A stretch of 64,000 nucleotides of DNA, from contig NHNY01000002.1 of assembly GCA_002786065.1 (NCBI GenBank), forward strand, positions 682,001 to 746,000, in the 5' to 3' direction. Source of the DNA: Microcyclospora pomicola (lineage: Eukaryota; Ascomycota; Dothideomycetes; Capnodiales). Below the pieces are notes generated by a model. It was not told where the DNA came from. It worked only from the letters and a program-made list of their open reading frames with translations, and did not search any database. Position numbers and translations under genes: made by a program. Below, one piece after another: positions 56,595 through 64,000 of the stretch. Numbering within the stretch: the first letter of the stretch is position 1; every line of letters begins with the position of its first letter.

Positions 56595-57368
56595 TCAACT
56601 CTCTTCACTCTGAAATCCTTTCAATTCATCCGCGTTCCATGTAAGGAATTTACCACTCAGTTCATGCGGTGCTTCCAAAATCAGCTTCGCCATGACATGC
56701 CCTGGCTGCTCAGGTCTAAGCAGACCTCCACTTTTCTTCAACTCTGCAAACTTCGCTGCATCCGTTGCGTCCATCACTAAGTTATGCTTCTCTCGTATGT
56801 CTCGTTGCATCTCTGTATCCACCACACCCGGCCGGATAGAAATTGATGTGATGTCTCTCTCCTCATTCGCAAGAGTCATGGCAAGGTGATTGATGGCTGC
56901 CTTGGATGCACCATAAGCTCCCCAGGTTGGATATCCGTTCGTCGCCGCGCCGGACGAGGTGAAGATGATGCGACCTTTGGTTTCGCGTAGGTCTGGAAGT
57001 GCTGCCTTGACCATTGCGATTGCGGAAAACAGGTTGACATCAAAGCTTGTCCGCCACTCTTCAGGTGATGAGTCGGCCAGTCTTTTCACAGGGTCAAGTA
57101 CGCCGTGATTCACAATCAGGCCGTCCAGCCGTTTCCAACCATCTTTGGCCAATTTTACAGCCTTTGAGCCGGTGGCGAAGTCCTTAAGATCACCTACAAG
57201 AACAGCAACCTGACCCTGGTACTGCTTTTCAAGCTCGCGCAGTGGCTGTTCACTGCGCGCTACAATGACCAGATTGTGAGACTTCTTGAGCAAGTAATGC
57301 GCTATCGCGAGGCCGATGCCTCGACTTGCTCCGGTCAAGATGATAACCTTGTGTTGTGCATTCGACAT
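56595..57368 (-). CDS. Short-chain dehydrogenase/reductase
   Basis: 257 aa, single exon, a classical SDR. Cofactor motif TGASRGIG at 12-19; NHG (87-89) replaces the common NAG; active-site Ser about 138-139 (FTSSGA), Tyr152 and Lys156 (YGASK); PGVVDTEMQ after the sheet. It resembles yeast Yir035c/Irc24-type reductases that act on carbonyls with NADPH. An Arg after the second strand (ARSEQ) suits NADP. The chosen ATG (57368) sits in an excellent GCCACC context. An upstream in-frame ATG at 57386 is also possible. The frame runs open to 57836 through the divergent promoter, which is coincidental. It is divergent from the FAD oxidoreductase. Confidence 0.9.
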   Translation of the reverse strand: MSNAQHKVIILTGASRGIGLAIAHYLLKKSHNLVIVARSEQPLRELEKQYQGQVAVLVGDLKDFATGSKAVKLAKDGWKRLDGLIVNHGVLDPVKRLADSSPEEWRTSFDVNLFSAIAMVKAALPDLRETKGRIIFTSSGAATNGYPTWGAYGASKAAINHLAMTLANEERDITSISIRPGVVDTEMQRDIREKHNLVMDATDAAKFAELKKSGGLLRPEQPGHVMAKLILEAPHELSGKFLTWNADELKGFQSEES

Positions 57369-57692
57369 GGTGGCTGGGTACTTCATCTTCACGCTCAAGG
57401 TCCTCCAAGCTGCAATAGTTACATTCCTCGTAATTTTACCCCGCGCACCAATGCCGCGAAAAGTGGGCAAGGTTTGCATGCACAAGCTCGATAATCGAGC
57501 TTGCCACTGAAACCGCACATCTGCTCGGCCTTCTCTCTTGGCTCTCATAATAAACTGTCGTGGCATTAGCTGGGACATAGTATACATGCAAACGGTTGGT
57601 AATTGCATTTCTTTCCCTTCTTCAAAGTCATCCTTCTGATTGCGGCTGCGTCTTTTGCGCAAGAAAGTTCGTCTTGATACTGCTACTATATC
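57369..57692. promoter_or_regulatory. Shared divergent promoter
   Basis: 324 bp between the starts of the SDR and the FAD oxidoreductase. Short spacing makes co-regulation plausible. No specific element is recognised. Confidence 0.5.
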
Positions 57693-58979
57693 ATGGTGCA
57701 CGCTCAACAAGTCCCACCCCGGACTGGGCCTGCGGATGAGTCGCAAAGCACAGTCATCATTGGCGCTGGCATCATTGGGTGCGCAGCCGCTTACTACATG
57801 TCCCGGTCTGGTAATACTCGTCCAGACTCTATTCACCTTGTCGAAACGTCACCCGAGCTTTTCGCTTCAGCATCAGGCAAATCTGGAGGCTTTTTGGCTG
57901 CAGACTGGTTCGGCCCATCCACTGCACCCCTAGGCGCTCTTTCATTTGCATTGCATAAGCGGCTTGCAGATGAACATGACGGCGGGAAAGCATGGGGTTA
58001 TAGTCGCAGCACCAGCACCAGCATGATCGAAGGTCGGCAAAAGGGTGGCGCAAGGGGCTACGATTGGATCAGACATGGTGGCAGTCGCGCTGAGGCAGCT
58101 GGCGTTCATGAATTGAATGGCAAAGGGGAAGCTCCTGCGTGGCTGACTACAAAGTCCGGTGACCAAATAGAGATTCTGAGCGAAGGCGAGACCGCAGGAC
58201 AAGTTGATCCTCTACGGTTGTCACAATTCCTGCTTCGCGAAAGTATTGCGAAAGGGGTCCGCCTACACCAGCCTGCACATGCCGTGCGCTGTTCCCGCAC
58301 CTTGAATGGCGGATTATCTGCTGTCGACGTCGTCTTTGACAACGGTAACGAAATCAAGGTTCCATGCACTCGTCTTCTGATCACGGCCGGGGCGTGGACA
58401 CCTCAAGTTTTCGATACACTGTTCCCACATGCTACCATGAAGATGCCTGTCAGCTATCTAGCAGGGCACAGCGTGGTGGTGAAGAGTCCGCGATGGACTC
58501 ATGAGCACGAGACTGGAGGGTGTCATGCGGTTTTCACCACAATGCGAGATGGGTTCAGCCCCGAAATCTTCTCGCGAATGGGCGAAGAGATTTATGTCGC
58601 CGGTCTCAACTCCAGCAGCATTCCACTTCCAGCTCGAGCCGTGGACGCTCGGATCGATAGCGTAAGCATCGACGAGCTGAAGTCCATTGCGCAGAAGCTG
58701 CTTGGTCAGGATGGCACGGATGTGTCAGACCTGGAGATCTTACGCGAAGGGCTGTGTTTCCGGCCCACGACCGACAGAGGCACACCTATCTTGAGTCGTA
58801 TTCCCGACAAAGTACTGGGAGGCATCACGACCAAGACCGGAGCAGACGGGGGAGTCTTCGTTGCAGCGGGACATGGACCATGGGGCATTAGTCACAGTCT
58901 GGGAACGGGGATGATCATGACCGAGATGCTTGAAGGACGGGAATTGAGTGCAGACGTGTCCGCGTTGAGCTTTGACTAG
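57693..58979 (+). CDS. FAD-dependent amine/amino-acid oxidoreductase (DAO, TDA3-like)
   Basis: 428 aa, single exon. A DAO-fold flavoprotein: VIIGAGIIGCAAAYYM (GxGxxG 24-29), ELFASASGKSGGFLAADW after the second strand, RLLITAGAWTPQVF, and the C-terminal GVFVAAGHGPWGISHSLGTG that closes the FAD site. Length and motifs fit the DAO branch related to yeast Tda3 and to small-amine oxidases. It may oxidise an amine or amino-acid-like substrate; endosomal trafficking roles are reported for Tda3. It has no C-terminal SKL peroxisomal signal (ends LSFD). The start ATG at 57693 gives MVHAQQVPP. Confidence 0.88.
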   Translation: MVHAQQVPPRTGPADESQSTVIIGAGIIGCAAAYYMSRSGNTRPDSIHLVETSPELFASASGKSGGFLAADWFGPSTAPLGALSFALHKRLADEHDGGKAWGYSRSTSTSMIEGRQKGGARGYDWIRHGGSRAEAAGVHELNGKGEAPAWLTTKSGDQIEILSEGETAGQVDPLRLSQFLLRESIAKGVRLHQPAHAVRCSRTLNGGLSAVDVVFDNGNEIKVPCTRLLITAGAWTPQVFDTLFPHATMKMPVSYLAGHSVVVKSPRWTHEHETGGCHAVFTTMRDGFSPEIFSRMGEEIYVAGLNSSSIPLPARAVDARIDSVSIDELKSIAQKLLGQDGTDVSDLEILREGLCFRPTTDRGTPILSRIPDKVLGGITTKTGADGGVFVAAGHGPWGISHSLGTGMIMTEMLEGRELSADVSALSFD

Positions 58980-60403
58980 TCTTGACGCGGGTACAAAGAT
59001 TCCAGAGGAGCTTATACTAGGATGCAACTGGGACAGAAGGACCGGCGAAGGTGCGGGAAGGTCACTGATGTGAACGGGAAGACCACCACATCCGTCTGTG
59101 ACAATAATAGCAGACCGCCATTTATATATTACCACAGATGTCCTGCACATGGTTCGCTCGGTCGTGACATTCGTGATCGACGATTGGCTCTCAACCAAGA
59201 TCTGGCAGAGCTCATACTAGGTATGGTAAGATGATTAGTGCATTAGACTACGCAAGCCCATTGCTCTCCGCCGGTCGAAGCGTGAGCGTGCCAAAGCTTA
59301 CATCGACATCAACATGCTTGTACACATGTGCTTTTGTATGGCGGAGGAGTGAGCATTAAAGCTTGATCCCAGCGCAGTGACATACGATGCAATCATGTAA
59401 CACATCGGAAGGCTTAGTATGTCACCCCTGGACCGTCTATGGCATATCCTCTACTATCATCGACGCGTTCGGGCTGACACAGTGATGCATTGATCCACCG
59501 AGCCGCGCTATTCGTAGTCTCACATCACATCACAATCTCCATCACGGCCGTAGCTGCTGCAGTGCCATCCCTGCGGCCAGACGAAGCGAGATCGCCACTG
59601 CGTCCGTGTCGAGTGTAATGCCAGCGTCATCCATGCGAAACGTGAAGTTGGACTCGGCTCTGCTTCCGAGGCAATTTAGGCGCGGCTCCACACGCCTGTC
59701 GAATCGCAATGCTGGAAGATGAACGCGCTACGAGCCGAACCCATACACGACATGGCTGCAGGATGCTAGAACCGTGGATGACGAGCATGACGTTCTTATT
59801 ACAGATACACTCCTTGCATGGCGCTACTTGTGCATGAGCTTGGCCTCACCTGTACTGTACAATTTCGAGGCATATCGACACGGCATCATGAATCGTCGTC
59901 TCACGCCACTGGAGCCGAGCCGGTTAGCCAGCTTCCGGATTGATTCTGCATGCGGTGGATGCCGTCGAGCGATGGATGCATGCCAACCGAGAGCATGCGT
60001 CCGGCAGATTCCTTGTACAGCATAACTCTGTCCTGAATGCTTCGTTTGGAAGACTGTATTCCACATGGTCCCGTGGCAAGCAGGATATCGCCAATTATCT
60101 GCCGAACTCTGCTCACGACTCGTTCGCAGCCGGTCAAAGGAGCAAATTGGTCCTGACCCGAGTCCATGGCATCATCCCTGGTTCTGCCGTTGCAAGGACT
60201 GCAGTCTGAGCTTCATGGGCGAATGTCACTGCCGTACCCAAAGAGTCGTTGACGTCGAGTCGCGTAACAGAAAATCGCCCACCCGCACGGTTCTTCCTTC
60301 GCGTCATCCTTGGGTGGTCGGCACATACATAAGAACCTTCACGACCAGGTAGGACTTCATTGTTTGGTTCGTTTTTCTTGCATATCTCTTCACATTTGAC
60401 AAG
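58980..60403. other. Intergenic and Rds1 promoter
   Basis: 1.42 kb without a supported gene, holding the 3' flank of the oxidoreductase and the promoter of the rds1-like gene. Confidence 0.55.
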
Positions 60404-62029
60404 ATGTACGCAAAGACCATTTTCTCTGCTGCTCTGCTCAGCGGCATTGCCGCTGCAGCTCCAGCTCCTGGTGAGTGGGGTCCGCATGGCTGGGGAGGCT
60501 CCCACGGCAAGCCTCACTCATATTCGGACTCAACGCCATCGTCTGCTGAAACATCTGCTGCAACCACTGCTGGTGTCGCCATCAACCAAGGCGGCAACGA
60601 GCCTGGCTACACCGATGCCGATGCCCCGTTCGGCGACTACACGCCGTCTCCGGTGACTGTTGTACCTTCAGTGTTCGGTCCGGACTCGCAGGTGCCTGCC
60701 ACACATGTCACCGCACCAACAACAGGTCTGTACGCCGCTGACACCCAGCGGAGTGCAATGCCGACCGGAACCACCACTCACGGTCCCTACTCTGGAGAAG
60801 CGACCACGACGGGCGCTGTGTCAAACACTCCCAAGGGCACAACTCTGCCCGACCTTGGCGTGAATCCCACCGCCACTTACTACAACACCAATGGCAAGCT
60901 CCAAAACCAGGAGCCGCTTCCATACACCCCGGCTGGAGGTCTTGGTACCAATGGCACCGTCCCACGATACATGGTGAACAGCGACTTCGACTATGAGTCC
61001 ATTACCCTCGGTCTTTACCAGGAGTGGATCGAGTTGGACTGCTTCAACAACGCTGTTGCCATCTTCTCCGAGGAAGACTTCGCCGCTGCTGGTCTCGGTC
61101 CGGAGGACATCTCCTTGATTCAGTTCATGGCTCAGCAAGAGCAAGGCCACGCCACTCTCCTGTCCAACATGCTCGGCGAGACGGCACCGCCGCAGTGCAC
61201 CTACAACTACCCCTACAGCAATGTTCGCGAGTTTGTCGAGTTCAACTCCATCCTCACTCGTTGGGGTGAGTCTGGCGTTTGGGGTTTCATCAACCACCTT
61301 GACTCTCGTGAGGTCGGACAGCTTTTGGCCCAGTCCATTGCCACCGAGGCTCGCCAAGAGATGATCTTCCGCCAGTTCTCCGGTCTGCACCCCATGCCCG
61401 TCTGGTTTGAGGCTGGTATCCCGCAGTCCTGGGCGTGGACCTTCCTTGCTCCATACATCAGCTCTTGCCCTGAGAACACCACCCGTGTTGCATGGCAGAA
61501 CTTCCCGGCTCTTCACGTCAAGAACCAGGCCAACATCAACCGCTTTTCTCCAAACGACACAGGTCTGTGGGAGCGTGTCGACAATCGCACGTCTTCGCCC
61601 TCGACCATCCCTCCGGAAGATGAGAGCTGTATCAACGTGAACGTGACCGGCTACGGCTGCGGTCCAGCCATTGCCCACAACCGCTCCGAGCCACTCTCTT
61701 TCCCCGGCAAGCAGGTCCTGCTCGAATGGGACAACAAGGGCGCAGCCGTCGGTCCCAACAACAGCTATGTGACTGACTCGTCTGCCGGAGCACCTGTCTT
61801 CGTCGCCTGGGTCAACCAGCTGAACATGACATACACTCCGTTGACCATCACCGGCCCCAACGAGGGTTACACCTACCAGCCCGCTGGTGATGTGTACGTC
61901 GGCGGCCAAGGCATCGTCAACCAGACCACCTTCATCGCCCTCACGGACACTGATATGTTCCTGACGCCGTTCAACCTCAGCATGATCAACCCGCATGTTG
62001 CTGCGCTTGGTCTTTATGTTGCTGGTTAA
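60404..62029 (+). CDS. rds1: Rds1-like secreted ferritin-like protein
   Basis: 541 aa, single exon. A signal peptide (1-19, SGIAAAA-PAP) leads a low-complexity Ser/Thr/Pro/Gly region to about residue 165. The ferritin-like domain (about 190-350) begins DYESITLGLYQEWIELDCFNNAVAIFSEEDF and has the EQGH motif (246-249) and a later ATEARQE helix, so iron-ligand Glu/His residues are partly retained. The C-terminal part is rich in N-glycosylation sites (NTT, NRT, NVT, NRS, NLS and others). It resembles S. pombe Rds1, a protein induced by glucose/ammonium/phosphate starvation and cold stress, and related secreted fungal proteins. Biochemical role unknown. Confidence 0.88.
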   Translation: MYAKTIFSAALLSGIAAAAPAPGEWGPHGWGGSHGKPHSYSDSTPSSAETSAATTAGVAINQGGNEPGYTDADAPFGDYTPSPVTVVPSVFGPDSQVPATHVTAPTTGLYAADTQRSAMPTGTTTHGPYSGEATTTGAVSNTPKGTTLPDLGVNPTATYYNTNGKLQNQEPLPYTPAGGLGTNGTVPRYMVNSDFDYESITLGLYQEWIELDCFNNAVAIFSEEDFAAAGLGPEDISLIQFMAQQEQGHATLLSNMLGETAPPQCTYNYPYSNVREFVEFNSILTRWGESGVWGFINHLDSREVGQLLAQSIATEARQEMIFRQFSGLHPMPVWFEAGIPQSWAWTFLAPYISSCPENTTRVAWQNFPALHVKNQANINRFSPNDTGLWERVDNRTSSPSTIPPEDESCINVNVTGYGCGPAIAHNRSEPLSFPGKQVLLEWDNKGAAVGPNNSYVTDSSAGAPVFVAWVNQLNMTYTPLTITGPNEGYTYQPAGDVYVGGQGIVNQTTFIALTDTDMFLTPFNLSMINPHVAALGLYVAG

Positions 62030-62795
62030 GGAAGGCTGATCAGGAATAGGTCAACCAGTGATGCATGAGAATGAAACATTATTCCGTTTAATGATATCGC
62101 AATGAGTTCATGGCAATGTATATAATTTGAAGAATTTTGTGACTTGTAGCATAATAGCATGAAATAATTTCCAATCGATCTAAATTCTTTCTGAAACCTC
62201 TCACTAGACCTATTGTATTGGCTTCTTTTGCAAGACCTGGCGAATTGTCATCGTACTCATCTCGCATGTACGATGTTAAAATCGCAAAGGTTTCACTACG
62301 CGATTGCTGTAGGAGATGGGCCTTACCGACCTGAACCACTAAACTCCTGTATCGGCTCTTCGAACGTTGCCTCTGGCGTATGTTCTGCGATGGATGCGTG
62401 TGATCATCAGCAGAGGACGAGAAGTAATAATAATGCAGACCCAAAAGCTTGTCCTCAACGCTTAATAATCCTGATCGTCGTAGCCCTGACGTGCCTGAGC
62501 AAAAGTTGCTGCTTGACCGCTTTGCACGAGCTTCTTGGCGCGCCGTGCTGCAAGCATCGCCAATCTTTTGGCTGATATCGCCCCCACCATACATGAGAAC
62601 TCCCATAGTTCCAACACGTGCATATTGCTTCTTCACACACGAAACTGCATTACCCGCATATCATCCATACCCAACAGTCTGATCCGACCACTGTCAGACT
62701 GCCCAACCATTTTCCACACCAACTGGGACCCGAGTTCTTGCAACCACAGACCCCCAGACATATTCTTTTAATCCCTGGCCACACCTCACGGCACC
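62030..62795. other. Intergenic, Rds1 to importin
   Basis: 766 bp. The 3' flank of the rds1-like gene is AT-rich. The last 100 bp are the promoter/leader of the importin. No gene is supported. Confidence 0.6.
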
Positions 62796-64000
62796 ATGGA
62801 TGCCTCTGGGCTCAGGCAACGCATTCAAGCCACACTCAGCCATGGCGCAGACGTACGCGGACAGGCGGAAGTGGAGCTGAAGCAGGTGCGTAGAAAATGA
62901 AGGTTACACATGATGAGACAGAACAGCTCGCTCACAGTCGGCCAGGCGGAAGAAAGCCCTGGCTTTCTGGATGCTTTGCTTAGCATTTTGGAAGCAGAGC
63001 AGGATACGGCGGTAAGACAAGGAGGTACGTGCTGCCCTCTGGAATGTGGAGTGTGGAACGACATAGGGAATCATTACTGACCCACGTGCAGCCGCCGTAT
63101 ACTTCAAGAACCGCATCAATAAAGGCTGGACCAAGCCTGATGACAGCGACAACCCGAACCCCATCACCGACGAAGAGAAGTCCACGGTCCGTTCGCGCAT
63201 CGTCCCCGTCCTCGCCCACGCCCAACCGAACGTCCGAGCACACCTCATCGTCGCCCTGCAAAAGATCCTCCACTACGATTTCCCCAAACAATGGCCCGAG
63301 TTCGTGGACATCACCATCGGCCTCCTCAACGCATCAGACGTGTCGTCCGTGTTCGCCGGGTTGCAGTGTCTGTTGGCGATATGCAGGACATACAGGTTCA
63401 AGCTGGGAGACTCTCGCGGCGATTTCGACAAGATCGTTGAGGTGACGTTCCCACAACTCCTGACCATCGGAAATAGCTTGGTGCAAGAGACGAGTCTAGA
63501 AGCTGGGGAGATGCTGAGAACCGTGTTGAAGGCATACAAGCACGCCATCTACTTTGAGCTGCCACAACCGCTACGGCCTCACCAGGCTATGGTCGATTGG
63601 TGTTCGCTGTTCTTAAGAGTAGTTGCAAAGGAGGCACCGGAGAGTTCGATGATGGAAGACCTGGATGAACGAGAACTGAACCATTGGTGGAAGTCAAAGA
63701 AGTGGGCATACGTCAACCTGAATCGCCTCTTTGTGCGGTACGGTAACCCTGCCAGCTTGCAGAAAGGCAATGGGGATGATTATACAGAGGTTGCGAAATC
63801 TTTCATCAGCAATTTCGCTCCCGAGATCTTGAAGGGATACCTGCAGCAGATCGATGGCTGGGTGCAAAAGCGGGTCTGGCTGAGCAAGCCCTGCCTTTCG
63901 TATACCCTTGCATTCATGGACGAATGCGTCAAGCCGAAGACGATGTGGGATTGTCTCAAACCACACATGGGTGTCTTGATCGAGCACCTGCTGTTCCCCG
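62796..64000 (+). CDS. Importin-7/8-type karyopherin (Nmd5/Sxm1-like), 3' truncated by window
   Basis: The 5' part of a beta-karyopherin. Exons 62796-62885, 62946-63024 and 63092 to beyond the window (introns 60 and 67 nt). The first acceptor used is TCGGCCAG at 62945, because it continues the frame to KQAEESPGFLDALL. An earlier CACAG breaks it. The N-terminus is the importin-beta N-terminal HEAT region: AEVELKQAEESPGFLDALLSI, AVYFKNRINKGW and QKILHYDFPKQWPEF. A later NHWWKSKKWAYVNLNRLFVRYGNP is typical of importin-7/8, Nmd5 and Sxm1, which carry cargo such as ribosomal proteins, histones or kinases into the nucleus. No break is seen; the gene simply leaves the window. Confidence 0.9.

Noticed and set aside
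57386-57836. N-terminal extension of the SDR frame
   Set aside because: It runs through the divergent promoter and into the neighbouring gene, and matches no SDR N-terminus. The ATG at 57368 has a strong context.

Overview
The window is nuclear DNA from a filamentous ascomycete. Genes are separated by long intergenic stretches. Introns are short (about 50-150 nt) with GT...AG ends and often a CTAAC or CTGAC branch site. Proteins typical of Pezizomycotina are present: a DASH complex Duo1, Atg22, a VIB-1/XprG-type Ndt80 factor, an Rds1 ferritin-like secreted protein, an Ish1 repeat protein and an atypical XprF-like hexokinase. The overall look (GC-moderate, compact introns) would fit a Dothideomycete, but that placement is an inference and was not tested. 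I saw no rRNA, tRNA, CRISPR or intact transposon.

Layout: 1-6.8 kb is gene-poor. 6.8-8.1 kb holds a Ran1/Sks1-like kinase (+), followed by 4 kb without a convincing gene. 12.2-14.7 kb is the spliceosomal kinase Prp4 (-). 16.0-16.6 kb is a small secreted precursor built of Lys-Arg-separated repeats (+). 17.7-20.3 kb is a divergent pair: an uncharacterised proline-rich protein (-) and Duo1 (+). A 68-aa conserved small protein (-) follows across a perfect hairpin. 21.8-26.3 kb holds a ferric reductase (-) and a mitochondrial UbiB/Cqd1-like kinase (+). 26.6-30.4 kb holds two divergent F-box-like paralogues (+). 32-35.5 kb holds a tetraspan membrane protein and an Ish1 protein (+). 36.5-40.1 kb is a convergent pair, Atg22 (+) and glucosamine-6-phosphate deaminase (-). 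41.7-43.4 kb is an UNC93-like MFS protein (+). 45.9-47.5 kb is the atypical hexokinase (+), isolated by 2.4 and 3.2 kb of non-coding DNA. 50.6-53.7 kb is a flavin monooxygenase (+) whose stop lies 27 bp from that of the XprG/VIB-1-like factor (-). 54.8-55.6 kb is NC2-beta (-). 56.6-59.0 kb is a divergent SDR (-)/FAD oxidoreductase (+) pair. 60.4-62.0 kb is Rds1 (+). 62.8 kb to the window end is the 5' part of an importin-7/8 type karyopherin (+).

Two links between genes stand out. XprF-like and XprG-like proteins act in one nutrient-starvation/extracellular protease pathway in Aspergillus nidulans, and here their genes lie about 4.6 kb apart. The Lys-Arg-repeat precursor at 16 kb is the best candidate for an undescribed system: a Kex2-processed multi-peptide secreted product, possibly a RiPP.

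Gene models were spliced by eye from consensus sites, reading frame and remembered family alignments. Exon borders are therefore predictions. No database search was possible.
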